64,000 nt of DNA from Rhodoglobus sp. (GTDB taxonomy: Bacteria > Actinomycetota > Actinomycetes > Actinomycetales > Microbacteriaceae). The position numbers were made by a program, and so were the translations under genes. A model generated the notes under the pieces. It was not told the DNA's origin. It saw only the letters and a list, made by a program, of their open reading frames with translations, and searched no databases. The stretch covers positions 36,888 through 100,887 of the forward strand of contig JAODLY010000016.1 of the NCBI GenBank assembly GCA_025464445.1. The letters are read 5' to 3'. Of the stretch, positions 51,731 to 59,936 are shown in pieces (positions within the stretch are counted from its first letter, which is position 1; every line of letters starts with the position of its first letter).

Positions 51731-52699
51731 ATGACGGCAGCCCTGAGTCCCGGCCTCGGGGACACCCTCGGCAGCGTTGGCGAGCAGGGCGTGCTGGCCC
51801 GTATCTTCCCGCGGCTGCCGGCCGCGGCATCCACTGTTCTCGGGCCCGGCGACGACGCAGCGGTGATTGCGACGCCGGATGGGCGGGTCGTGATCACGAC
51901 GGACATGATGATCCACGGACCCGACTTCAGGCTCGCCTGGTCGACCGCGGCCGACCTGGGCTGGAAGGCCGCGGCGACGAACCTCGCGGATGTCGCGGCG
52001 ATGGGTGCCGTGCCGACGGCGCTCGTGGTGGCGCTCGCCGCGCCCGCCGACACGCTCGTCGGCTTCCTCGAGGAGTTCGCTGACGGGCTGCGCGAGGGCT
52101 GCGAAACCCTGGCTCCCGGCTGTGGCGTCGTCGGCGGCGACCTGTCCGTCTCCGACACGCTCACGATCGCGGTCACCGCCTTCGGCGACCTCGAGGGCCG
52201 CGAGCCCGTGCTGCGTTCGGGTGCTCGGGTCGGCGACATCGTTGCCGTCTCCGGTCGGCTCGGCGCGGCAGCAGAAGGCCTGCGCCTGCTCTTCGCGCTG
52301 GGCGCACCGGATGCCGCGACAGCAGCCCAACTGAAACTCACGCATCCCGCCCAGGTCGCCGCCCAACTCAGGCCCCACCCGCCCATCGCGGACGGCAAAG
52401 CCGCCGCGATGGCCGGCGCCACCGCGATGCTCGACCTTAGCGACGGGCTCGCGATCGACGCCCGTCGGCTGGCCGCAGCGAGTGGGGTGGCGCTCGCGCT
52501 CTCCGGTGTGACGGCCGCCGAACTCGCCGGCGGCGAGGACCACTCGCTGCTCGCGACCTTCCCGGCCGGCACGCTGCTGCCCGGTGGGTTCCGGGCGATC
52601 GGGATGGCGGTACCCGGCGAGGGGGTGCTGGTCGACGGCCGACAGGTCACCGGCGGAGGCTGGGACCCGTACTCGGGCTGGGACGGCGCCAGCGGCTAG
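51731..52699 (+). CDS. thiL: Thiamine-monophosphate kinase
   Basis: This 322-residue AIR-synthase-like kinase phosphorylates thiamine phosphate to thiamine diphosphate. Blocks seen are GDTLGSVGEQGVLARIFPRL, GPGDDAAVIATPDGRVVITTD, WKAAATNLADVAAMGA, GGDLSVSDTLTIAVTAFG and the C-terminal AMLDLSDGLAIDARRLA. The ATG lies 7 nt after TACCGT without a ribosome binding site, so a leaderless start is likely. It is monocistronic and convergent with rsmD, with about 120 bases between that show no clear structure. Confidence 0.94.
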   Translation: MTAALSPGLGDTLGSVGEQGVLARIFPRLPAAASTVLGPGDDAAVIATPDGRVVITTDMMIHGPDFRLAWSTAADLGWKAAATNLADVAAMGAVPTALVVALAAPADTLVGFLEEFADGLREGCETLAPGCGVVGGDLSVSDTLTIAVTAFGDLEGREPVLRSGARVGDIVAVSGRLGAAAEGLRLLFALGAPDAATAAQLKLTHPAQVAAQLRPHPPIADGKAAAMAGATAMLDLSDGLAIDARRLAAASGVALALSGVTAAELAGGEDHSLLATFPAGTLLPGGFRAIGMAVPGEGVLVDGRQVTGGGWDPYSGWDGASG

Positions 52700-52821
52700 C
52701 GCCTTGGGCACCGCGCAACGCGAGGTGCGGCATCTGGTCCCTCCCGTCGCCGTCGAACGTGCGATTGCCGCACCTCAGCGGGCGGGGGCCACCGGCGGGA
52801 GTGGGCCACCGGCGCCGAGCC

Positions 52822-53382
52822 TCAGGCGCTCGCGGCTAACCAGTACAGCGCGGTGTCGCCGTAGTCTTTGCGCTTCTCGAGGGCGATGCCAGCGGGCCAT
52901 TCCGGGGCGGGGGTGCGGGAGCTGCGTTCGAGCACCACGACTGCGCCGGGGGCCAGCCGTGGCGCGAGCGACTCGAGGTTGTGCACGAGCTCCGGCAGCG
53001 GCAGGTCGTACGGCGGGTCCATGAAGACCAGCTCCCAGCTGTCACGTGCGGAGCTGAGGAAGGCCTGCACGGGCTGCCCGGTCGTCACGACGATGGGCGG
53101 GGCATCCTTCGGCGCCTGCTTGAGCACCCTGGCGGCATTGTCGCGGGATGCCGCGGCGAGGCGGTCCACGAGGGTGACGTGCGCTGCACCGCGCGATGCC
53201 GCCTCGAGCCCGAGCGCGCCGGTGCCCGAGTAGAGGTCGAGCACGCGCATCCCGTCGATCGCGTTCCTTGCATCGAGCGCGGAGAATATCGCTTCGCGCA
53301 CCCTGTCGCTCGTGGGGCGGGTGCCGTAGCCGGGCACCCCGAGGGTGATGGACCCGGCGAAGCCGGCGATGATGCGTGTCAT
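52822..53382 (-). CDS. rsmD: 16S rRNA (guanine(966)-N(2))-methyltransferase
   Basis: This 186-residue SAM-dependent methyltransferase modifies G966 of 16S rRNA. Motifs are TRIIAGFAGSITL at the start, RPTSDRVREAIFSAL, the SAM-binding VLDLYSGTGALGLEAASRG and the catalytic FMDPPYDLP. The ATG is 6 nt downstream of TAGCCT (minus strand of 53389-53394), consistent with leaderless translation. In related genomes it neighbours recG and coaD, here separated from them by two inserted genes (RraA-like and a site-2 protease). Confidence 0.93.
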   Translation of the reverse strand: MTRIIAGFAGSITLGVPGYGTRPTSDRVREAIFSALDARNAIDGMRVLDLYSGTGALGLEAASRGAAHVTLVDRLAAASRDNAARVLKQAPKDAPPIVVTTGQPVQAFLSSARDSWELVFMDPPYDLPLPELVHNLESLAPRLAPGAVVVLERSSRTPAPEWPAGIALEKRKDYGDTALYWLAASA

Positions 53383-53401
53383 TGTCCGAGGCTAGCTGCG
53401 G

Positions 53402-54109
53402 TTAGACCTCGATCTCGCCCCCGACGGTGCGCAGGTGCTCGCGGAAGGTCAACCCGGGGTCCTGCGCGCGACGGGACAGGTAGCTGCCGAACTGCACCTG
53501 GTCGCGCAGGGACCTGCCCGCACGGATGCTGTCGGCCTGCGCCCCCTCTGTCGACCTGATGGTCTCGGCGTGCGCGAAGACTTCCTCCGCTCGATCGGCG
53601 GGGACGAACAGCACACCGTCCTCGTCGCCGACGACAACGTCATCACGGGTCACCGTCCACTGCCCGACGGTTGCTGCCAGCAGGGCGTCATCGGCCCGCT
53701 CGAGTGCGGCAAGCGGACCTGTCGGGATGCTGCCCAGGCTGAACAGCGGAAGCCCGATCGCGAGCATGTCGACGGTGTCCCGATGCAGGCCCCAGATGAC
53801 GATGCCGCCCATCGCGGCCCCCTGCGCCTCAAGGGTCATGAGGTCGCCGATGCAGCTCTCGTCGAGCCGACCGTCGTTGTCGGCGACGAGGATGTCGCCG
53901 GATTCCGCCCCCTCGATCGCCTCGAGAAAGACGTCGACGCTGCCGGCATGACGGGCGGGCGCCACGCGTCCGGCCAGGCGTGACCCGGGCAGGGCGGCCT
54001 GCAGCCCGGACGGCCCGCAGCGCACTGGGAGACCTGCCCGCACACAGCCGTCGGCCACGTTGGCACTCGACAGTGCGGCGAATCGGCGGGCGAGGTCGGC
54101 ATTGTCCAT
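53402..54109 (-). CDS. RraA-family protein
   Basis: This 235-residue protein has the RraA/HMG-aldolase-like fold: LSSANVADGCVRAG, GDILVADNDGRLDESCIGDL, and AQGAAMGGIVIWGLHRDT with the conserved Gly-rich and Arg-Asp positions. It is longer than E. coli RraA (about 160) and resembles dimethylmenaquinone methyltransferase-annotated or 4-hydroxy-4-methyl-2-oxoglutarate aldolase-like members. An aldolase or decarboxylase role is more likely than RNase E inhibition. TAGCGT lies 6 nt before the ATG. It is not obviously linked in function to its neighbours. Confidence 0.85.
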   Translation of the reverse strand: MDNADLARRFAALSSANVADGCVRAGLPVRCGPSGLQAALPGSRLAGRVAPARHAGSVDVFLEAIEGAESGDILVADNDGRLDESCIGDLMTLEAQGAAMGGIVIWGLHRDTVDMLAIGLPLFSLGSIPTGPLAALERADDALLAATVGQWTVTRDDVVVGDEDGVLFVPADRAEEVFAHAETIRSTEGAQADSIRAGRSLRDQVQFGSYLSRRAQDPGLTFREHLRTVGGEIEV

Positions 54110-54177
54110 GCCTCAACGCTAGCCAATCGTCGCGGTCGACCGTCGGCCAGATTTCGGTGGATTGCCGCCAGGAAGGC

Positions 54178-55005
54178 TCAGCGCCAGAACTGGAACAGGC
54201 TGTAGCCGGTGCCGACAAGGGTCCGCGGAACTCCCAGAAGCTGCAGCAGTCCGAGGATGCCATCGAAGAACGCCGCGTTCAGGGCGGGAATCCAGAGCAG
54301 CGCGAACAGGCCGATGATCGCGAAAGGGGCGATGCGGGCGGCACCGGCGAGCCAGGTGCGTGGCAGGTAGGGTTCGACGATCCCGAAGCCGTCGAGTCCG
54401 GGGACGGGCAGGATGTTGAGCACTGCGGCGGTCACCTGGAGGAAGGCGAGAAACGCGACCGCAGCCCAGAACGGGCTCGAACCCTCGCGGAAGGCGAGCG
54501 CGATGGCCAGCACGATGGCCACGCCGATGTTGGTGAGCGGACCCGCCGCCGAGACGGCGGTACGGGCGAACCGCGTGCGCAGCGCGCTCCTGTCGATGAA
54601 CACCGCGCCGCCGGGAAGGCCGATCCCGCCGAGCAGGAGGAACACCAGTGGCAGCACGATGCTGAATACCACGTGTGTGTAGCGCAGCGGGTCGAGGGTG
54701 AGGTAACCGCGGTAGACGACGGAGTGGTCGCCGTTGCGGTAGGCGACGAAGGCATGCGCGAACTCGTGCAGGCACAGGGTGACCACCCAGAAGGCCGCGA
54801 CGAAGACGAAGGCGATGACGCCGGGAGTCCCGAAACCGGTCCACAGCGCCCACCCCGAGACCGCCGTGAGGGCGACGAGGCCGAGGAAGATCGGGCTCGG
54901 ACCGCGCGGGACGCGAACCGGTGTCGGCGCCGGGCCTGCGGGGCCGGGCGGAGTGGATGCCGCGGGCCGCTGCACCCGCTCGCCGTACCGTGGCTCGTCG
55001 CTCAT
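54178..55005 (-). CDS. Site-2 protease family (M50) intramembrane metalloprotease
   Basis: This 275-residue membrane protein has helices from about 35 onward. The zinc-binding HEFAHAF (near 87-93) lies in LCLHEFAHAFVAYRNGDHS, and the third ligand lies in LPVPGLDGFGIVEPYLP. The N-terminal 30 residues are Pro-rich and cytoplasmic. Members cleave within the membrane or act as simple M50 proteins of unknown substrate. No anti-sigma factor gene is adjacent. CAGGAT lies 6 nt before the ATG, a weak leaderless-type signal. It is divergent from recG. Confidence 0.9.
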   Translation of the reverse strand: MSDEPRYGERVQRPAASTPPGPAGPAPTPVRVPRGPSPIFLGLVALTAVSGWALWTGFGTPGVIAFVFVAAFWVVTLCLHEFAHAFVAYRNGDHSVVYRGYLTLDPLRYTHVVFSIVLPLVFLLLGGIGLPGGAVFIDRSALRTRFARTAVSAAGPLTNIGVAIVLAIALAFREGSSPFWAAVAFLAFLQVTAAVLNILPVPGLDGFGIVEPYLPRTWLAGAARIAPFAIIGLFALLWIPALNAAFFDGILGLLQLLGVPRTLVGTGYSLFQFWR

Positions 55006-55058
55006 GTCGCAATCCTGTCACGCGGCAATGGCCGTAAGCCCCGGGTACCCTGATGGAC

Positions 55059-57221
55059 GTGGCATCCCCCGCTGTCCCCAACCCGCTCGACGCGAAGCTC
55101 GCAGGGCCGCTCGGCGCCCGCACGGCCGCCGCGCTCGCGAAGGGCCTCGGCCTGGACACCGTGGGCGACCTGCTGAGCCACTATCCGCGTCGCTACGCGA
55201 GGCGAGGCGAGCTCACCGCTCTCACCGAGTTGCCGATCGACGAGAACGTGACGATCGTCGCCGAGGTGCTCGAGGTGCGCAACCGCCCGATGCGGGCAAA
55301 ACGCGGGTCGATCGTCGAGGTGACGATCAGCGACGGCAAGGGTCTTCTGACGCTGACGTTCTTCAACCAGGCCTGGCGCGCGAACGAACTCAAGCCCGGC
55401 GTACGCGGCATCTTCGCGGGCAAAGTAGGCGACTATCGCGGCAGCAAGCAGCTCGCGCATCCCGACTACGAGCTGTTCGAAGCGGAGGCCGATCCGGCGA
55501 CGGCGAAGGCCTGGGCCGAACTGCCCATCCCGATCTACCCGGCAACCTCGACAGTCGCGAGCTGGCAGGTGCAGAAGGCGATCGGCGTCGTGCTCGACGC
55601 GCTGCCCCCGCTCGACGATCCGGTTCCGGATGCGGTGCGCCATGCCCGCAAGCTCCTCCCGTTTTCGAAAGCGCTCGAGCTCGTCCACCGCCCGACAGTC
55701 GACTCGGACTGGGGCGCCGCCCGCAAGGCACTGCGCTTCCAGGAGGCGTTCGTGCTGCAGGCCGCGCTGCTGCAGCAGCGCCAGCGGCTGCGCGAGACCG
55801 CCGCGACGGCGCGGGAGGCGGGCAGGCTGCTCGAGGGCTTCGATGCGGCCCTGCCGTTCACCCTGACCGGTGACCAGGTGTTCGTCGGCGGTGAGATCTC
55901 GGCTGACCTTGCGGCAGCGGTCCCGATGAATCGGCTCGTGCAGGGGGAGGTCGGCTCTGGCAAGACACTGGTTGCGCTGCGCGCGATGCTCGCGGTGGCG
56001 GAATCCGGTGGCCAGTCGGCGCTGCTAGCCCCGACGGAAGTGCTTGCGCATCAGCACCTGCGCAGCATCGTGCGCACCCTCGGCCCCGACCTCTCGGCGC
56101 GGCTGCGGCCCACACTGCTGACCGGGCAGTTGCCCGTCGCGGAGCGCAGGAAAGCGCTGCTCGCCGCTGTGTCGGGTTCGGCGAGCATCGTCGTCGGCAC
56201 CCACGCGCTGCTCGGCGACAGGGTCGAGTTCTACGACCTGGGCCTCGTCGTCGTGGACGAGCAGCACCGCTTCGGTGTCGAGCAGCGCGAGGCCCTGAGG
56301 CTCAAGGGCGCCCAGCCGCCGCACGTGCTCGTGCTCACTGCGACCCCGATCCCGCGCACCGTCGCGATGACGGTGTTCGGCGACCTCGACATCTCCTCGA
56401 TCGCCGAACTGCCGGCCGGCCGCTCCCCGATCGAGAGCTTCGTCGTGCCGCTCGCCGAGCATCCGGGTTGGGTCGGCCGAGTGTGGGAGCGGGTTTCAGA
56501 GGAGCTTGCGAAGGGTCACCAGGCATTCGTGGTCTGCCCGGCGATCGATGCGACGCAGATCGAGCCTGTCGAAATCTCGTCAGCGAAGGAGGTCTCGACG
56601 AGCCCGACCAGCGCCAACGTCACCGAGGTACTCGCCTCTCTGCAGTCCAATCCCGTGCTCGCCGGCAAACGCATCGAGCCGCTGCACGGCAGGATGCCCA
56701 GCGAGGAGAAAGACGCCGTGATGCAGCGTTTCGCACGCGGTGAGATCGACGTGCTGGTTGCCACGACGGTCATCGAGGTCGGCGTCGACGTGCCCAATGC
56801 CTCCACAATGGTGGTGCTCGACGCCGACAGGTTCGGGGTGTCCCAGCTGCACCAGTTGCGGGGGCGGGTCGGGCGCGGAGGTGTTCCGGGGCTGTGCCTT
56901 TTCGTCACGGCGGCGGAGGAGGGCACGCTGGCCCGCGAGCGGGTCGAGGCCGTGGCATCCACCCTGGATGGCTTCGAGCTGGCGAACAAGGACCTCGAGC
57001 TGCGCCAGGAGGGCGACGTGCTCGGCAGCGTGCAGTCCGGCGGCCGGTCGAGCCTCCGCCTGGTGCGCGTTGCGAAGGACGGCGATCTCATCGCGGAGGC
57101 GCGCGAACTCGCGGCGGGCGTGCTGGTGGACGACCCCACGCTGGCGAATCACCCCGCCCTGCGGGAGGCGCTGGCTCGACGGCTCGATGAGGAGTCCGAG
57201 GCCTTCCTCGCGAAGAACTGA
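55059..57221 (+). CDS. recG: ATP-dependent DNA helicase RecG
   Basis: This helicase of about 720 residues remodels stalled forks and Holliday junctions. The N-terminal wedge (OB) domain runs to about 230. The helicase core shows GEVGSGKTLVALRAM, the DExH box VVVDEQHRFGVEQRE, TATPIPRT and later LHGRMPSEEKD, TTVIEVGVDVPNA and QLRGRVGRG. I place the start at GTG 55059 because TACCCT (55046-55051) is 7 nt upstream, as in other leaderless genes here. The in-frame ATG at 55053 would lie at or before the transcription start. Confidence 0.94.
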   Translation: MASPAVPNPLDAKLAGPLGARTAAALAKGLGLDTVGDLLSHYPRRYARRGELTALTELPIDENVTIVAEVLEVRNRPMRAKRGSIVEVTISDGKGLLTLTFFNQAWRANELKPGVRGIFAGKVGDYRGSKQLAHPDYELFEAEADPATAKAWAELPIPIYPATSTVASWQVQKAIGVVLDALPPLDDPVPDAVRHARKLLPFSKALELVHRPTVDSDWGAARKALRFQEAFVLQAALLQQRQRLRETAATAREAGRLLEGFDAALPFTLTGDQVFVGGEISADLAAAVPMNRLVQGEVGSGKTLVALRAMLAVAESGGQSALLAPTEVLAHQHLRSIVRTLGPDLSARLRPTLLTGQLPVAERRKALLAAVSGSASIVVGTHALLGDRVEFYDLGLVVVDEQHRFGVEQREALRLKGAQPPHVLVLTATPIPRTVAMTVFGDLDISSIAELPAGRSPIESFVVPLAEHPGWVGRVWERVSEELAKGHQAFVVCPAIDATQIEPVEISSAKEVSTSPTSANVTEVLASLQSNPVLAGKRIEPLHGRMPSEEKDAVMQRFARGEIDVLVATTVIEVGVDVPNASTMVVLDADRFGVSQLHQLRGRVGRGGVPGLCLFVTAAEEGTLARERVEAVASTLDGFELANKDLELRQEGDVLGSVQSGGRSSLRLVRVAKDGDLIAEARELAAGVLVDDPTLANHPALREALARRLDEESEAFLAKN

Positions 57222-57297
57222 TCCCCAGCGCCCACGGCGCCAAATACAGGGACGTAACGGCAGCGGACCGGCAACCTGCGCCCGCTAGGGTAAAGCC

Positions 57298-57786
57298 ATG
57301 CACAGGATCGCGGTAGTTCCTGGGTCATTCGACCCGGTCACCCTGGGTCATCTCGACGTCATCGGTCGCGCGGCCGGCCTGTTCGACGAATTGCACGTTC
57401 TTGTCGTGCACAACCCGGCAAAGACCGCTCTTCTGCCGATCGCCCAGCGGGTCTCCCTGCTCGAGCAGGCGATCCGGGAGCAGGGGTTGCCCGACAACAT
57501 TCTTGTAACAAGCTGGAGCGTTGGGCTGCTCGTCGACTACTGCACCGAGGTCGGTGCGAGCGTGCTCGTCAAGGGCATCCGCTCGCAGGTGGATGTCGCG
57601 TACGAAACGCCGATGGCGATCGTCAACCGTGACCTGGCCGGCGTGGAAACCGTGTTTTTGCTGCCAAATCCCGCCCATGCCCACGTCTCGAGTTCCCTCG
57701 TGCGGCAGGTGTCTGCCCTCGGCGGCGACGTCAGCCCGTACGTGCCTGCAGCCGTCGCGAACTACCTTCAATCGCGGGGCGACTGA
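57298..57786 (+). CDS. coaD: Phosphopantetheine adenylyltransferase
   Basis: This 162-residue nucleotidyltransferase makes dephospho-CoA from 4'-phosphopantetheine and ATP. The HxGH-type site is in [20 protein letters not shown]. Other family segments are [21 protein letters not shown] (split here for length as [12 protein letters not shown] and [11 protein letters not shown]) and the C-terminal [24 protein letters not shown] lies 6 nt before the ATG, so the mRNA is probably leaderless. It follows recG by 76 bases. Confidence 0.95.
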   Translation: MHRIAVVPGSFDPVTLGHLDVIGRAAGLFDELHVLVVHNPAKTALLPIAQRVSLLEQAIREQGLPDNILVTSWSVGLLVDYCTEVGASVLVKGIRSQVDVAYETPMAIVNRDLAGVETVFLLPNPAHAHVSSSLVRQVSALGGDVSPYVPAAVANYLQSRGD

Positions 57787-57864
57787 CGCAGCCCTCCCGG
57801 TCGAGTGTCGAATGTTCATTCGCGGGTCAACCCGCCGGCGGCGCAAGAACGTAGGATTTGAAGG

Positions 57865-59070
57865 ATGACAGCGCACGCGGGCCCGACCTCTCATGGGCCG
57901 GCCGTGGTTGCGGTGATTCCCGCGAGGGGCGGATCCAAGGGCGTCATCGGAAAGAACCTGCGCAGGGTGGGTGGTGTCTCCCTCATCGCACGGGCAGTGC
58001 ATGCGGCAACCGCGGCCGCGCTCATCGACGCCGTCTACGTCACGACCGACGATCCGGCGATCGCCGCTGCAGCCCGCGCGGCGGGAGCCCAGGTCGTCGA
58101 GCGGCCCGGTGACATCTCGGGCGACACTGCCAGTTCCGAGGCGGCGGTGCTGCACGCGCTCGGCGTCATCGGTGGCGACCCCGACGTCGTCGTGTTCATC
58201 CAGGCGACTTCGCCGTTCATCGATCCCGACGATCTCGACGCCGCGATCCGGCGCGTGCTCGATAGCGAATCGGATGTCGTCTTCGCAGCCCGCGCCACCC
58301 ACGTGTTCTTGTGGCGAGACGGCGAGACCGGGGCAACCGGTGTCAACCACGATGCGTCATTCCGGCTGCGCAGGCAGGACAGCGAGCCGCAGTACCAGGA
58401 GACCGGTGCCTTCTACGTGATGCGCGCCGCCGGATTCGTCGAAGCGAAGTTCCGATTCTTCGGCCGCGTGGGCATCGGTCTCGTGCCCGACCTCACGGCG
58501 ATGGAGATCGACACCGAAGACGACCTCGCACTTGCCGGGGCGATCGCGAGCCTGTCGAACAGCGCCGAACCCATCCCGGTCGTCGCCGTGGTCACCGATT
58601 TCGACGGTGTGCATACCGACGACAGGGTGCACGTCGGGCCCGACGGCGTCGAGTTCGTAACCGCCAGCCGCTCCGACGGCATGGGGGTCGAGTTGCTCCG
58701 CAATGCGGGCATCCCGGTGCTCATCCTGTCCAAGGAGACAAACCCGGTCGTCACCGCGAGGGCAGGGAAGCTCAATGTCGAGGTGATACAGTCGCTCGAC
58801 GACAAGCGCACGGCCCTCATCGACTGGGCGGGCGCGCGCGGAGTCGACCTGGCATCCATTGCCTACCTTGGCAACGACGTCAACGACCTGCCGGCGATGG
58901 CTATCGTCGGCTGGCCGGTCGCGGTCGCAGACGCGCATCCGGCGGTGCTCGTCGCCGCGCGTGTCGTACTCACGGCGCCCGGTGGCCATGGCGCTGTACG
59001 AGAACTTGCAGACAGGGTTCTCGCCGGAGCCAACATTCCCCCACGTGCATCACAACAGGAGAAATCATGA
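57865..59070 (+). CDS. CMP-sialic-acid-type cytidylyltransferase fused to KdsC-like HAD phosphatase
   Basis: This 401-residue bifunctional protein has an N-terminal NeuA-type domain (about 1-230) with VIPARGGSKGVIGKNLRRVG for CTP binding and QYQETGAFYVMRAAGF. A C-terminal HAD domain (about 240-390) has VVTDFDGVHTDDRV, the DxD nucleophile motif, and AYLGNDVNDLPAMAI. Such fusions activate a nonulosonic acid (sialic, legionaminic or similar) as the CMP sugar and dephosphorylate its 9-phosphate precursor. TAGGAT is 7 nt upstream of the ATG. It overlaps the synthase gene by ATGA. Confidence 0.9.
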   Translation: MTAHAGPTSHGPAVVAVIPARGGSKGVIGKNLRRVGGVSLIARAVHAATAAALIDAVYVTTDDPAIAAAARAAGAQVVERPGDISGDTASSEAAVLHALGVIGGDPDVVVFIQATSPFIDPDDLDAAIRRVLDSESDVVFAARATHVFLWRDGETGATGVNHDASFRLRRQDSEPQYQETGAFYVMRAAGFVEAKFRFFGRVGIGLVPDLTAMEIDTEDDLALAGAIASLSNSAEPIPVVAVVTDFDGVHTDDRVHVGPDGVEFVTASRSDGMGVELLRNAGIPVLILSKETNPVVTARAGKLNVEVIQSLDDKRTALIDWAGARGVDLASIAYLGNDVNDLPAMAIVGWPVAVADAHPAVLVAARVVLTAPGGHGAVRELADRVLAGANIPPRASQQEKS

Positions 59071-59936
59071 CCAGCATCGGTTCACACCCCATCGGCTCCG
59101 ACCACCCCGTTTACGTGATCGCCGAGATCGGCCTCAACCACAACGGCGATGTCGAAATCGCGAAGCAGCTCATCGATGTGGCCGCGAATGCGGGCGCCCA
59201 GGCCGTCAAGTTCCAGAAGCGCACGCCCGAGATCTCCACACCCGAACACATGAAGAACACCCCGCGGGAAACACCGTGGGGCACGATGACCTACCTCGAA
59301 TACCGCTACCGCGTCGAATTCAGCCACGACCAGTACATCGAGATCGGCGACTACGCCACGCTGCGCGGGCTCGACTGGTTCGCGTCCCCCTGGGATGTGC
59401 CGTCCGTTGCGTTCCTCGAAGACCTCAACGTCGTCGCCCACAAGGTCGCCTCGGCGTCGGTCACCGACCTCGAGCTGCTCTCCGCCCTTGCGGCAACGGG
59501 CAAGCCGATAATCCTGTCCACAGGCATGTCGACCATCGAGCAGATCGATGCTGCCGTCGACATCCTCGGCACGAGCAACCTGATCGTGCTGCATGCAACC
59601 TCGACGTACCCGCTGCCGCCCGAAGAGGCGAACCTGCGGATGATCACCACTCTTGCCGACCGCTTCGCAGGGGTGCCCATCGGCTACTCGGGCCACGAGC
59701 GCGGGCTGCAGATCTCCCTCGCCGCCGTCGCGCTCGGTGCGGTAGTCGTCGAACGCCATATCACCCTTGACCGCACGATGTGGGGTTCAGACCACGCCGC
59801 CTCCCTCGAGCCGACCGGCCTCGAGCACCTCGTACGCGACATCCGCATCATCACCGAGGCTCTCGGTGATGGCGTCAAGAAGGTGTTCCCTGGCGAGCTC
59901 GCGCCGTTGGCAAAGCTTCGTCGCGTCGGCGCGTGA
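59067..59936 (+). CDS. N-acetylneuraminate synthase-like (NeuB) without SAF domain
   Basis: This 289-residue synthase condenses PEP with an N-acyl hexosamine (phosphate) to make a nonulosonic acid. The TIM barrel is complete: VIAEIGLNHNGDVEIAKQLI, AVKFQKRTPE, KVASASVTDLELL, ILSTGMSTIEQI and GYSGHERG. The usual C-terminal SAF (antifreeze-like) domain of about 60-70 residues, which caps the partner's active site in NeuB dimers, is absent; the chain ends after the barrel. AGGAGAAA precedes the ATG. It overlaps the next gene by GTGA. Confidence 0.9.
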   Translation: MTSIGSHPIGSDHPVYVIAEIGLNHNGDVEIAKQLIDVAANAGAQAVKFQKRTPEISTPEHMKNTPRETPWGTMTYLEYRYRVEFSHDQYIEIGDYATLRGLDWFASPWDVPSVAFLEDLNVVAHKVASASVTDLELLSALAATGKPIILSTGMSTIEQIDAAVDILGTSNLIVLHATSTYPLPPEEANLRMITTLADRFAGVPIGYSGHERGLQISLAAVALGAVVVERHITLDRTMWGSDHAASLEPTGLEHLVRDIRIITEALGDGVKKVFPGELAPLAKLRRVGA

